The position numbers and the translations under genes are program-made. Shown here piece by piece: positions 44,125-54,179 of a stretch of DNA of 64,000 nucleotides. Position 1 is the first letter of the stretch. The number at the start of each line of letters is the position of its first letter. Below the pieces are notes generated by a model that saw only the letters and a program-made list of their open reading frames with translations, was not told the DNA's origin and made no database searches. The DNA is from Halomonas litopenaei (GTDB taxonomy: Bacteria; Pseudomonadota; Gammaproteobacteria; Pseudomonadales; Halomonadaceae): NCBI RefSeq assembly GCF_017303055.1, contig NZ_JAEKJT010000008.1, positions 62,001-126,000 of the forward strand, in the 5' to 3' direction.

Positions 44125-46074
44125 ATGCTGGAGTTTCTTGAGGTCGAGGAGTTCGTGGGCCGTCGCTGGCACCGCTGGGCGTCCCGCGCGGCGAGCTACC
44201 CGGAGTATGCCGAGGCGGCGGTTCACCTCGATGAGCTGTCTCGCCCGCTGGGGGTGCTGTTTCGCGCCAGCGGGGGAGACCCGGGCCTGACCATCGAGGC
44301 CATCGGCAAGCGTGCCTCTCGCCACCGGCTGTCGTGGCGACAGCGGCTAGGTTTCGATGAAGAAGCGCTGGAGGTGGCGCGGCGAGATAGCGAACACCTG
44401 CTGCTGCCGCCGCGCCTGGCGCTGCTGCCCGAATGTGCCCTGAACCTGGACCTGTATCGCTGGTTGGTGATGTTTCTGGCTGAGGCCCGTCCCATCGCTG
44501 CCGCGAGCGACCCTCTGGTTCGTGACCTGGCGTCGCTGGCTGAGGCCCGGCGCTGTACCGAGGCCACCCTGGCGCGCTATCCGGGGTTCGCCGCCCGTCA
44601 CGCGCGACTCTGTCGGGCGCTGCTCAAGGCGCGTCCTCAGCGCCGTGGATTGCCACCGGCAGAGGCCGCCGTGGAGGCGCTGGTTCGCCGCCTGCTGGGG
44701 GATGACGCTGGTGAGGCGTCGCCCTGGTGGGACTGGCTCCAAGATGGCGCTGCAAGGACATGCCCTGAGGTGCGGGCACCCAAGGGCTATCGTCACTACC
44801 TGCCACTGCCGTTGTGGGGCGAGGCACTGAGCCCCATGACCCTGTCGGGGGCGAGTGATGACGATGAGGACCGCGACGATGCGTCAGCCTTGCCCAAGGC
44901 GGTCGAGGTGGAAGGTGCCAAGCGCAAGGCCGAGCGACATTATCAGGACCAGGCGGAGAGGGACGATCCGCTGATGCTGAATGCCTCGGAGAAGATGCTG
45001 TCCTGGGCGGAGATGGTCAACGTCAACCGTCAGCTGGAGGATGAGGACGAAGAGGCCGCGCGGGAAGCCGCCGACCAGCTCGACGAGATCACCTTGAGTC
45101 GCCACCAGCGGCGCGCGGCGTCACGCTTGAACATGTCGCTTGAGCTGGCGCCCCACGCCGTTGCCGACAAGGCGCTGGTAGCGAGCCAGCCTGATGAGGT
45201 GCTGTACCCCGAGTGGAACTACCGCAAGGGGTGCCTGCTAGCGGACCACTGCCGGGTGATTGTCGAGCCCGCCACCGACGAGGCCGAGCCCTGGCAAGGG
45301 GATCAGCAGGCGTCTCGACGGGTGCGCAAGGTGCGCCGACAGTTCGAGGCGCTCAGGCCGCGGCGTGAGTGGCTAAGAGGCCAGGCGGAGGGCGACGAGC
45401 TGGATCTTGACGCACTGGTGCGGTGTCGCTGTGACCTGGCGGCAGGGAGCCAGGCCAGCGATCGGCTGTTCGTCGATTCCAGGCCCCAGGGACGGGATCT
45501 GGCGGTGTCGATCCTGATCGACGTATCGCTCTCCACCGATGCCTGGCTCGATAGCCGTCGGGTCATCGACGTGGCCCAGGAAGCACTGATGGTGCTGGGA
45601 CATGGCATTGCCGACTGTGGCGACGATGTCAGTATTCATAGTTTTACTTCCCAGCGCCGCCACAGGGTCTGGGTGCGCCAGCTCAAGGGCTTTGATGAGC
45701 CCATGGGAGAGCGTGTCGAACGCCGCATTTCGGCGCTGACGCCGGGTCACTATACCCGCATGGGACCGGCAATCCGCCATCTGGCGAAGGGGCTGGTGGA
45801 CCATCCTCGTCGACACCGCCTGGTGCTGGTGCTGACCGACGGCAAGCCGAACGATACCGACTATTACGAGGGACGATACGCCATCGAGGACACCCGCCAT
45901 GCCGTGCGCGAGGCCATGCGCGACGGGGTACGGGTGTTCGCGGTGACCATCGATCGCGAGGCGAGCCGCTACCTGAGCCGTATCTTCGGCCGTTCGGGCT
46001 ACGCTATCGTGCCGCGGCCGGAACATCTGGCGCTTGCGCTGCCGGGCATCTATCGCCAGCTGGTGGCGCAATGA
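44125..46074 (+). CDS. norD: Von Willebrand factor A protein for NO reductase activation (NorD)
   Basis: The 649-residue protein has a helical N-terminal half, an acidic middle (DDDEDRDDAS, EDEDEEAAREAAD) and a C-terminal VWA domain with the metal-binding D466-V-S-L-S motif and VLTDGKPND. This is the NorD architecture; it works with NorQ as a chaperone for the NorB active site. It starts eight bases behind norQ and its stop overlaps the next small gene by ATGA. Confidence 0.94.
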   Translation: MLEFLEVEEFVGRRWHRWASRAASYPEYAEAAVHLDELSRPLGVLFRASGGDPGLTIEAIGKRASRHRLSWRQRLGFDEEALEVARRDSEHLLLPPRLALLPECALNLDLYRWLVMFLAEARPIAAASDPLVRDLASLAEARRCTEATLARYPGFAARHARLCRALLKARPQRRGLPPAEAAVEALVRRLLGDDAGEASPWWDWLQDGAARTCPEVRAPKGYRHYLPLPLWGEALSPMTLSGASDDDEDRDDASALPKAVEVEGAKRKAERHYQDQAERDDPLMLNASEKMLSWAEMVNVNRQLEDEDEEAAREAADQLDEITLSRHQRRAASRLNMSLELAPHAVADKALVASQPDEVLYPEWNYRKGCLLADHCRVIVEPATDEAEPWQGDQQASRRVRKVRRQFEALRPRREWLRGQAEGDELDLDALVRCRCDLAAGSQASDRLFVDSRPQGRDLAVSILIDVSLSTDAWLDSRRVIDVAQEALMVLGHGIADCGDDVSIHSFTSQRRHRVWVRQLKGFDEPMGERVERRISALTPGHYTRMGPAIRHLAKGLVDHPRRHRLVLVLTDGKPNDTDYYEGRYAIEDTRHAVREAMRDGVRVFAVTIDREASRYLSRIFGRSGYAIVPRPEHLALALPGIYRQLVAQ

Positions 46075-46307
46075 GTGACGTTCGCAGCGATGCCAGCCAC
46101 CACGACAGGAACCAGCGCAGAGGGACTTCACTACGCCATCGGCTGGCGTTGGTAGCCGGCCTGGCACTGGCAGTGGCGTTGCTGACGCCGCTGGCCTGGC
46201 TGATCCATCACCGAGACTGGGGAGTGCTGCTGATGCCGCTGGTCCCCGTGGTGATCTGGTGGACCCTTAACGCGTGGCGTTATCTGGAGCAGCGATTCCC
46301 TGGCTAG
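46071..46307 (+). CDS. Small two-segment membrane protein at the end of the nor operon
   Basis: The 78-residue protein has two hydrophobic segments (LALVAGLALAVALLTPLAWLI and WGVLLMPLVPVVIWWTL) after a charged N-terminus. I do not recognise a family. It overlaps norD by ATGA and is therefore translationally coupled to it. Its stop codon TAG lies in CTAG, the palindrome that also provides the stop of the convergent gene. A role in assembly of NO reductase is suggested only by position. Confidence 0.7.
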   Translation: MSDVRSDASHHDRNQRRGTSLRHRLALVAGLALAVALLTPLAWLIHHRDWGVLLMPLVPVVIWWTLNAWRYLEQRFPG

Positions 46308-46654
46308 CGGACGAGGTCCCGGATACCCACTATTTCGTAGGCAAACTGGGCGCTGTCGTGGCGATAGATGTCGGTTCTCAGCACGCGCTGTCCCAGCAGC
46401 ACCGCCGGGGACGAAAAGTTCAGTGCACTCTGGGTGCAGTCACCGTAACCCCACTGGATCTGGTAGTGGTCATTGCTCTGGCGATCCAGCACGAAGGGGT
46501 AGGTGACCAGCGCCTCTTCTGCGTGGTCGCGAGCGTAGCCGTAGACCTGCTCGGAGGTCAGGTCGCCGTGTTCGTCGATCACCGCGATCAGGCGGATGGT
46601 CTCGCTCGGGTCATCCTCGAAGGTCATGTCAACTTCCACGGCCTTGTTCATCAT
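46304..46654 (-). CDS. Conserved-looking small soluble protein of unknown function
   Basis: The 116-residue protein has no signal peptide or membrane segment. It is rich in acidic residues and contains one Cys (GYGDCTQSALNFSS) and a regular beta-rich C-terminus (VLRTDIYRHDSAQFAYEIVGIRDLVR). AAGGAG lies five bases before the first ATG. It is the last gene of the minus-strand nirC-nirF-norEF group, about 110 bases behind norF. I know no family for it. Its place between two NO-reductase operons makes it a candidate accessory factor. Confidence 0.65.
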   Translation of the reverse strand: MMNKAVEVDMTFEDDPSETIRLIAVIDEHGDLTSEQVYGYARDHAEEALVTYPFVLDRQSNDHYQIQWGYGDCTQSALNFSSPAVLLGQRVLRTDIYRHDSAQFAYEIVGIRDLVR

Positions 46655-46680
46655 GGCTCCTTGGGTGTTGGTCGTGTTTT

Positions 46681-46740
46681 GTCTGTTTCGGGCAGGTCTG
46701 TTTCGGCCGGGTCTGTTTCAGTGGGGCTGTTTTTGGCGGG
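46681..46740. repeat. Four imperfect tandem 15-bp repeats
   Basis: Units based on GTCTGTTTCGGGCAG start at 46681, 46696, 46711 and 46726, with growing divergence. They lie between norF and the 116-residue gene. Confidence 0.8.
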
Positions 46741-46761
46741 GGGCTTGGCAGCGAGGCCGCA

Positions 46762-47049
46762 TCAGTCCATTGCCAGCCAGCGCGGCAGCAAGCCCGCCGC
46801 CGCGAGGCAAAGTCCCATCACGCCGACCATGATCAAGAGTCCGCCGCGCCAGGCGGAAGGGGCAATACGCAGGTCGAGGTAGTTCGCCAGGATCTGTTGT
46901 GCCTTGATCAGGCTGGCGCCGATCACCAGCGTCAGGCCCCACCAGGGCAACTCGCCCCGATGCAGGGCGCCACTGGCCATGGCCAGCAGCGTCATCAGCA
47001 TCAGTAGCGCCCAGGTCCGCCAGCGGCGTCGTTGTAGGTCGTGGTGCAT
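46762..47049 (-). CDS. norF: NorF-like small membrane protein (cytochrome oxidase subunit IV-like)
   Basis: The 95-residue protein has three hydrophobic segments (WALLMLMTLLAMASGAL, WWGLTLVIGASLIKAQQILANYLDLR and LLIMVGVMGLCLAAAGLL). The KAQQILANYLDLRIAP region is typical of NorF/prokaryotic COX IV. NorE and NorF are accessory to cNOR in some denitrifiers and improve its activity. It follows norE directly on the same strand. Confidence 0.85.
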   Translation of the reverse strand: MHHDLQRRRWRTWALLMLMTLLAMASGALHRGELPWWGLTLVIGASLIKAQQILANYLDLRIAPSAWRGGLLIMVGVMGLCLAAAGLLPRWLAMD

Positions 47050-47083
47050 GGTCGTGGTCCCTACGATACGGGTGTCGTTGGCG

Positions 47084-47737
47084 TCATCTCACCAGATACA
47101 GCAGCGGATAAAGCAGCACCCAGACCAGGTCCACCATGTGCCAGAAGGCAGCGACGGTCTCCACCGTATGGGGGTGTGGGCGCCAGGCGGCGATGGCCAG
47201 CAGGCATAGGCCAAATATGACGTGTGCCGCATGAAAACCGGTCAGGCCGATATAGAAAGTGAAGAAGGTGACGCTATTGGGTATTGGGCTGGTAAAGAAC
47301 TCGAGGTGATATTCGAAAGCCTTGATCACGCAGAACAGGATACCCAGCGCCATGGCGATCCAGAGCCGCTGACGGGTGCGGCGTCGCTGTCGCGCAGAGG
47401 GTGGTTGTCGGGAGGCGTCGACGGCCAGCGCTGCGGCCAGGCCGCTGGTGAGCAATACCAGGGTATTGAGACCGCCGATCAGCGGCGCGAGATGCTGTTG
47501 GCCGAGCAAGAAGGACTGCGGTGCGTTCGCACGGTGCCAGGCAAACACACCGAAGAAGGCCGCGAAGACCAGCAGCTCGCTGAGGATCAACACCCACATC
47601 AGCGGGTTGCCAGGCAGGCCCGACAGCGGGCCCCAGCCCGGATTGGGCATAGCGCTGGGACTCTTATCGCTGGGCATAGCGCTGGGACGCTTATCGCTGG
47701 GGCCTTCGATATCACGCCTTCGCTTGAGGTTCGCCAT
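47084..47737 (-). CDS. norE: NorE, cytochrome c oxidase subunit III-like protein
   Basis: The 217-residue protein has five hydrophobic segments and the COX III patterns LILSELLVFAAFFGVFAWHR, NTLVLLTSGLAAALAVDA, the Glu-His pair in IKAFEYHLEF, GFHAAHVIFGLCLL and FWHMVDLVWVLLYPLLYL. No oxidase subunit I gene is adjacent; with norF it belongs to NO reductase. The N-terminus has a 27-bp tandem duplication giving PSDKxPSAM twice (47648-47701). Confidence 0.9.
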   Translation of the reverse strand: MANLKRRRDIEGPSDKRPSAMPSDKSPSAMPNPGWGPLSGLPGNPLMWVLILSELLVFAAFFGVFAWHRANAPQSFLLGQQHLAPLIGGLNTLVLLTSGLAAALAVDASRQPPSARQRRRTRQRLWIAMALGILFCVIKAFEYHLEFFTSPIPNSVTFFTFYIGLTGFHAAHVIFGLCLLAIAAWRPHPHTVETVAAFWHMVDLVWVLLYPLLYLVR

Positions 47738-47743
47738 GACGTA

Positions 47744-48223
47744 TCAGTGTGGCGGCGCGTCGGTGAAGCGAATGCGACAGCCCCCAAGCCATGGCGACCA
47801 TGGGCACGGAATCGCTTGCTGCGCCAACAGTCGGCGAATGCCGAGGGCGCAGCGTCCCACCATCCAGATCAGCGCCAGGGTAATCCCCGCGTAGCCATAG
47901 ACCCAGCCGACACGTCCGTTCAGTGCCAGGGCCTCACTGGCGGTACCGATCAGCTGCCACAGGCCAAGCCCCACCAGGCCAGCCGCGACGCCATACCAAA
48001 AGGTCGCCAGCTGAAAGCGCAGATGACTGAGGAGCAGGGCAGCGGCGGGGCGTCGCAGCAGCAGCCACAGATGCGCCACGAGGGCACAGACAGGGGCCGT
48101 CACCACCGCCATGACGCTGCCCAGCATCAGGGCATACAGCAGCAGAACCCGACGCTGTTGCGAGTGAGAGGCGGACGGCGGGTGGTGATCGTTGCTGTCC
48201 TGTGACAGGGGGCGACTCGGCAT
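47744..48223 (-). CDS. Membrane protein, DUF4870-like, unknown function
   Basis: The 159-residue protein has three or four hydrophobic segments (LLLYALMLGSVMAVVTAPVCALVAHLWLLL, FWYGVAAGLVGLGLWQLIG and YAGITLALIWMVGRCALG). The arrangement, with a short SHLRFQLATFWYG link, resembles small DUF4870-type membrane proteins, but I am not certain of the family. It lies between nirF and norE with short gaps (16 and 6 bases), so it is part of that operon and may serve nitrite or NO reductase. Confidence 0.65.
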   Translation of the reverse strand: MPSRPLSQDSNDHHPPSASHSQQRRVLLLYALMLGSVMAVVTAPVCALVAHLWLLLRRPAAALLLSHLRFQLATFWYGVAAGLVGLGLWQLIGTASEALALNGRVGWVYGYAGITLALIWMVGRCALGIRRLLAQQAIPCPWSPWLGGCRIRFTDAPPH

Positions 48224-48239
48224 GCCTTGTCTCCTGGGC

Positions 48240-49706
48240 CTACAGGCCGATGCGGTGGGCGCGGTCGGTGAAGAAGATGCCGCTCGGTGAGGCGATATCG
48301 AGAGTCGCTAGAAGCTCGAAGGTGGCGGTGTCATAGACCACCACCTGGTCGGAGTCACGGGCCGAGATCCATACCTCTTCGCCGCGGGGACTGAACTCCA
48401 TATGCAGCACGGCCTGGCCTGGCGTCAGCGACCTGATGACATCTCCGCTCTCGCTGTCGAGGACCTGGACCATGTCGTTATCCGGATAGGCGAAGTTGAC
48501 CCACAGCTGTCGCTGGTCCGGGCGACTCATGACAAACACTGGCTGGCCATGTACCGCGATACGGCGTTCGAGCTGCCAGTCATCGAGACTGGCCATCAGC
48601 ACCTCATGGCGGCCTACCGCCGGCCACCAGGCGTGATCGTTGGCGATGGTCCAGCCTTCCAGGTGCGGCATTTTGTAGACCGGCAGTGACTCGTCGCCCT
48701 GACGGTAGCCGGAAAGCACCGGCTCGACCCCGCGCTCCGGATGCCACAGGTCGAGTCGGGCCAGGTGGTCCTCGCCGAACAGTCCCGCCACATAGTAGCG
48801 GCCGATAGGGTCGATCAAGGCGTCGTAGGGTCGGTCACCGATCCGCGTAAAGCGGGTGACGGTGGGCGCGTCTCCGCTGGCCAGGGGCGTCGTGTCGAGT
48901 ATCTGAATCTCGTCTGCCTCCCACAGGCTGTAGACGAAGCGGTGTCCTGGCGCATCCACCAGACCGACCACCTTCGACAGGGCTTCATGACCGCTGTTGT
49001 GCTGACCGCTGTTGTGCTGATCATTGTGCTGACCGCCTGATGGATAGCGTGCCGGGACCTCGGCCAGCAGCGTCAGACTATCCGAGTCGAACAGCTTGAC
49101 CCCGCCGGGCTCATAGTTCGCCACCGCCACGATGCGCCCGTCCTGGGATATCGCACCGCCAATGCTGTTGCCTGACTGAATGACCCGGGCGGCGATACGA
49201 GTGCACAGCAGGTCCACCTTGGTCAGCCCGCCATCACGCCCGAACACATAGGCGTAGCGCTCGTCACTTGAGAACTTCACCGAGGCATGGGACAGATCCC
49301 CAAGCCCCTCGATGCGACCAATCACCTTGTGTGCGCGGCGGTCCACCAGCGCCAGTCGGCCATCTGCCCGCTCCACCACTACGCCGAGTCCTCCGGTGGC
49401 ACGCAGCTGGCAGGCGTCGGTGTCTTCTGGCAGTGCAGCGGGGGAAGGTAACGTGCCAAGCGAGTCGGTCGTGTGGATCGTCGTGGTGTCCTCGGGACGA
49501 TCCTGTCCCATGGCAAATCCCGAGCCCAGCAGCAGGCCAGGCACCAGACCAAGCATCAGACCAAGCGACAGCATGGCGCGACAACTCCGCCATGCGGTGG
49601 ATAAGGCGGGCGACAGGGCGGTGGGTGACGTGGGCGCCGGTGACGCAGTCACGGTGCTCGCGTCACGTTGGGAGCCGTGCCCGAAGCGGGAAAGCGTGGT
49701 GGTCAT
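48240..49706 (-). CDS. nirF: Heme d1 biosynthesis protein NirF
   Basis: The 488-residue periplasmic protein has an eight-bladed propeller related to the d1 domain of NirS and NirN, and it takes part in late heme d1 synthesis. The closing block SPSGIFFTDRAHRIGL is a NirF signature, as are DALIDPIGRYYVAGLFGED and HMEFSPRGEEVWIS. The leader is unusually long: about 45 residues precede the hydrophobic part (LSLGLMLGLVPGLLLGSGFAM). An insert with the 15-bp repeat (QHNDQHNSGQHNSG, 48991-49032) also lengthens it beyond the roughly 390 residues of Pseudomonas. Its ATG overlaps the nirC stop. Confidence 0.93.
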   Translation of the reverse strand: MTTTLSRFGHGSQRDASTVTASPAPTSPTALSPALSTAWRSCRAMLSLGLMLGLVPGLLLGSGFAMGQDRPEDTTTIHTTDSLGTLPSPAALPEDTDACQLRATGGLGVVVERADGRLALVDRRAHKVIGRIEGLGDLSHASVKFSSDERYAYVFGRDGGLTKVDLLCTRIAARVIQSGNSIGGAISQDGRIVAVANYEPGGVKLFDSDSLTLLAEVPARYPSGGQHNDQHNSGQHNSGHEALSKVVGLVDAPGHRFVYSLWEADEIQILDTTPLASGDAPTVTRFTRIGDRPYDALIDPIGRYYVAGLFGEDHLARLDLWHPERGVEPVLSGYRQGDESLPVYKMPHLEGWTIANDHAWWPAVGRHEVLMASLDDWQLERRIAVHGQPVFVMSRPDQRQLWVNFAYPDNDMVQVLDSESGDVIRSLTPGQAVLHMEFSPRGEEVWISARDSDQVVVYDTATFELLATLDIASPSGIFFTDRAHRIGL

Positions 49707-50176
49707 GGAGACTCCTGGGGAGCAGCAGGCTGATGCTTCAGGGCTTCAGCGATCCAGTGGGCCTGCTGCGGGGACAGCACGCCACGCCATGGCGGCATGG
49801 CGGTGCCGGGCAGGCCATCGAGGATAAGCGTGGTCAGCGTGTCGGTGTCATAGGCAGACAGTCGCTCGCTGGTGAGGGGGGGGCCAAGCCCTCCCTTCAA
49901 GGTCATGCCGTGGCAGGACCCGCAGTCCTGGTGCAGCAGGTTATCGAGGGCTGCGGGGTCGACACCGTCGGCCGCAGGCGTCGCCGCCGCGACCATGGAG
50001 GTTGGGCTCAGCAGCAGGCCTGCTGCCATCAGACCGGCTGTCGCCAAGCGGGCTGACATCCGACTTGCCGCCCAGTGCTTCACCAACCGTTGATGTGGAT
50101 AGGGTCGCACTACCCTCCCCCCGCACCGAGCTGGCGCTAACCGGGTGAAGTGGCGAAAAACATATCGCAATGCCAT
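49703..50176 (-). CDS. nirC: Periplasmic cytochrome c NirC
   Basis: The protein has a signal sequence (LATAGLMAAGLLLSPTSMVAAA), one CGSCHG heme site and a Met-containing distal segment (PGTAMPPWRGVLS). NirC-type cytochromes sit in nir clusters and can donate electrons to NirS or take part in heme d1 maturation. The frame starts at 50176 with GGAGG upstream, but Met40 (50059), just before the signal sequence, is also a reasonable start and gives 118 residues, closer to the family. It is the first gene of the minus-strand operon and divergent from nirS. Confidence 0.9.
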   Translation of the reverse strand: MALRYVFRHFTRLAPARCGGRVVRPYPHQRLVKHWAASRMSARLATAGLMAAGLLLSPTSMVAAATPAADGVDPAALDNLLHQDCGSCHGMTLKGGLGPPLTSERLSAYDTDTLTTLILDGLPGTAMPPWRGVLSPQQAHWIAEALKHQPAAPQESP

Positions 50177-50243
50177 GGAAACACTGCCTCCAGCGATGGA
50201 CCTGTTGCGTTCGCCAGTGTCCTTGATTCATCAAGAATATGTA

Positions 50244-50257
50244 TTGATATGGATCGT
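50244..50257 (-). promoter_or_regulatory. nirC: Partial Fnr/Dnr box upstream of nirC
   Basis: TTGAT-ATGG-ATCGT matches eight of ten consensus bases. If it acted at -41.5, transcription toward nirC would start near 50209, about 33 bases before the ATG at 50176, which is a sensible leader length. Confidence 0.5.
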
Positions 50258-50480
50258 TGTTTTTCCATTGAAAGCGTCAGTGATGGAAAGAAGTTGTATT
50301 GAGTAGTCCAGTTTTAAAGATCTGTCGATGCCCAGGGAAACGGTTAGATGATACGCGTCAATATCTTGCTTGAAATGGCATGAAACTATCTTTTTGCGAC
50401 AATAAATAGAGGGGTATTTTTTCGATAAGCTTTTGAAAATAAATATAAATATGGCTGACTGCCATAAGGGGTGGAAATAG

Positions 50481-50494
50481 TTGATGAGGATCAA
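50481..50494. promoter_or_regulatory. nirS: Perfect Fnr/Dnr box between nirC and nirS
   Basis: TTGATGAGGATCAA fits TTGAT-N4-ATCAA at all positions. At -41.5 it would start nirS transcription near 50529, leaving a leader of about 220 bases. Low-oxygen or NO control by an Anr/Dnr-type regulator is expected; no gene for such a regulator is in the window. Confidence 0.78.
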
Positions 50495-50618
50495 GAGTCA
50501 GCGAGAGACCAAGTGAAATTGTCGGGAATGCACGTTTCCATAATGGCAAGGAGAAACATCGCCGATGGCGGATGCCCTTAGGGCTATCGTCCGGCGTGTT
50601 GATAGCACCAAATGATGA

Positions 50619-52472
<1,854 letters not shown>

Positions 52473-52481
52473 CGTCAGGGT

Positions 52482-52502
52482 GGGCCGCCGTGATGGCGGC
52501 CC
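52482..52502 (+). other. Hairpin between nirS and nirD
   Basis: GGGCCGCC and GGCGGCCC pair perfectly around a 5-base loop, ten bases behind the nirS stop. There is no T-tract. It probably protects the nirS message or lowers expression of the cofactor genes relative to nirS. Confidence 0.6.
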
Positions 52503-52534
52503 GCCTGTCATTGAGCCTAGCTCGGGAGGTGACC

Positions 52535-53026
52535 ATGACATCCGACGGCCTGGTGGCATGTCTGGACGACGTCGATCGCCGACTGCTTGATCGTTATCAA
52601 CGCGGGCTGCCCCTGGTGGAGCGACCCTATGCGGCCATGGCCGAGTCCTTGGGGGTGACGGAACAGGCGCTGATCGAGCGTCTGACCCGGCTGACCGAGA
52701 TGGGCATCATCGGACGCGTAGGAGCGGTGTTCAATCACCGTCAGGCCGGTGCCAGTGAGCTGGTGGCCGTGTCCGTGCCAGACCATCGCCGCGAGGCGGT
52801 GGCCGCCATCATCAGCGCCTGCCCCGGGGTCAACCACAACTACTGGCGCGAGCACCGCTACAACCTGTGGTTCGTGGTCACCGCACCGGATGACACCAGC
52901 CTCGAGCTCAGACTGACGCGGCTCGAGGCCCAGCTGCACACGCCGCTGCTGCGCTTACCCATGGTGCAGAGCTTTCATATCGATCTGGCGTTTGCACTGC
53001 CCTGGACAGAACTGGAGGACGCATGA
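52535..53026 (+). CDS. nirD: Siroheme decarboxylase subunit NirD
   Basis: The 163-residue Lrp/AsnC-like protein has an N-terminal winged helix (YAAMAESLGVTEQALIERLTRLTEMGIIGRVGAVF) and an AsnC-type effector part. REHRYNLWFVV marks the D/G type. NirD, L, G and H together decarboxylate siroheme to didecarboxysiroheme in heme d1 synthesis. The start at 52535 has GGGAGG upstream. Its stop overlaps nirL by ATGA. Confidence 0.9.
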   Translation: MTSDGLVACLDDVDRRLLDRYQRGLPLVERPYAAMAESLGVTEQALIERLTRLTEMGIIGRVGAVFNHRQAGASELVAVSVPDHRREAVAAIISACPGVNHNYWREHRYNLWFVVTAPDDTSLELRLTRLEAQLHTPLLRLPMVQSFHIDLAFALPWTELEDA

Positions 53027-53631
53027 CGGAGGCTAGCGCAGGGCGATTCCAGGGGCTGTCTCAAGGGCTGTCCCAAGGGCTGTCCCAAGGGCTGTCCCGA
53101 GAACTGCTGGAAGGGCTGAGCGAACATGCCCTGGCGGGGGCGCCACACGAGCAGGACTGGCGTCACACCAGGCTGCGAGCCTGTCTGGAGCAGGGCCTGC
53201 CGCTGGTGCCCGAGCCGTTCAAGGCCCTGGCCGAGGAAACGGGACTGAGCGTCGGGGAAGTGCGCGCGCTGATCGGCTATTGGCAGCACAGTGGCCTGAT
53301 CAAGCGTGTCGGTCTGGTGGTACGCCACCGCAGCCTGGGCCTCACCGCCAATGCCATGGTGGTGTGGAATCTGCCGGACGAACGCGTCGATGAGGTAGGT
53401 CGCCGTCTGGCCAGTGAGCCCCAGGTCACGCTGTGCTACCAGCGCCTGCGCCGTCCGGACTGGCCCTACAACCTGTACTGCATGATTCACGGGGTCCGAC
53501 GCGAGCGCGTCGAGGCTCAGATTACGGCTCTGATCCAGCGCCACGCGCTTGAGCACGTCGAGCACCAGATACTTTTTAGCCGCCGCGCCTATTGCCAGCG
53601 TGGCGGTCGCTTCACCCCAGAGATGCCCTGA
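53023..53631 (+). CDS. nirL: Siroheme decarboxylase subunit NirL, with repeat-bearing N-terminus
   Basis: The core from about residue 48 is a normal L/H-type protein: FKALAEETGLSVGEVRALIGYWQ, IKRVGLVVRHRSLG and RPDWPYNLYCMIHG. The first 45 residues are unusual: four tandem 12-bp units (53053-53100) give GLSQGLSQGLSQGLSR, and a second GLS follows. This makes the protein 202 residues, about 30 longer than Pseudomonas NirL. The extension is probably a tolerated slippage product. Confidence 0.9.
   Translation: MTEASAGRFQGLSQGLSQGLSQGLSRELLEGLSEHALAGAPHEQDWRHTRLRACLEQGLPLVPEPFKALAEETGLSVGEVRALIGYWQHSGLIKRVGLVVRHRSLGLTANAMVVWNLPDERVDEVGRRLASEPQVTLCYQRLRRPDWPYNLYCMIHGVRRERVEAQITALIQRHALEHVEHQILFSRRAYCQRGGRFTPEMP
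53053..53100. repeat. nirL: Four tandem 12-bp units in nirL
   Basis: GGGCTGTCYCAA is repeated four times in frame (the last copy ends CGA), coding for Gly-Leu-Ser-Gln units. Confidence 0.9.
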
Positions 53632-53663
53632 GCGGTATCGACCCATCCACTACCGGAGGAGCC

Positions 53664-54179
53664 ATGAAGATGACTGCCTCGAATCACGGCTCCACGGACG
53701 GAACCACCAGTGCCCACGTTGATGTGGTGGCCAAGCTGACCCAGCAAGAGCGCGACATCATCAACCGGCTGCAGCGGGGCGTACCGCTGACGCCAGACCC
53801 CTACGGTGACCTGGCCCAGGAGCTTGGCATCACCTCTCGGCAACTGCTTGACAGCCTGCGCGACTTGCTCGAACGCGGCGTGCTCAGTCGTTTCGGGCCG
53901 ATGTTTCAGGCTGAACGCATGGGCGGCGCGCTGAGCTTGGCCGCCATGGCGGTGCCCGAGCACGATGTCGAGCGGGTGGCAGCGATCGTCAATGCCTGCT
54001 CCGAGGTGGCGCACAACTACCAGCGCGAACACCGCTTCAACCTGTGGTTCGTGATCGCCAGTGACGAGCCTGGGCGTACCGCCGAGGTGATCACGGAGAT
54101 CGAAGGTGCCAGCGGTTACGAGGTCATTCATCTGCCCAAGGAGGAGGAGTTCCATGTCCATCTCCATCTACCGGTCTGA
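53664..54179 (+). CDS. nirG: Siroheme decarboxylase subunit NirG
   Basis: The 171-residue protein is of the same type as NirD: YGDLAQELGITSRQLLDSLRDLLERGVLSRFGPMF in the DNA-binding-like part and REHRFNLWFVIA later. The ATG at 53664 follows CGGAGGA. It overlaps nirH by 26 bases. Confidence 0.88.
   Translation: MKMTASNHGSTDGTTSAHVDVVAKLTQQERDIINRLQRGVPLTPDPYGDLAQELGITSRQLLDSLRDLLERGVLSRFGPMFQAERMGGALSLAAMAVPEHDVERVAAIVNACSEVAHNYQREHRFNLWFVIASDEPGRTAEVITEIEGASGYEVIHLPKEEEFHVHLHLPV

Noticed and set aside
46681..46740. CRISPR array
   Set aside because: The 15-bp units are directly adjacent without spacers and degenerate; no cas genes are present.
50223..50234. TTGATTCATCAA as an Fnr box
   Set aside because: The half-sites are separated by two bases instead of four, so an Fnr dimer would not fit.
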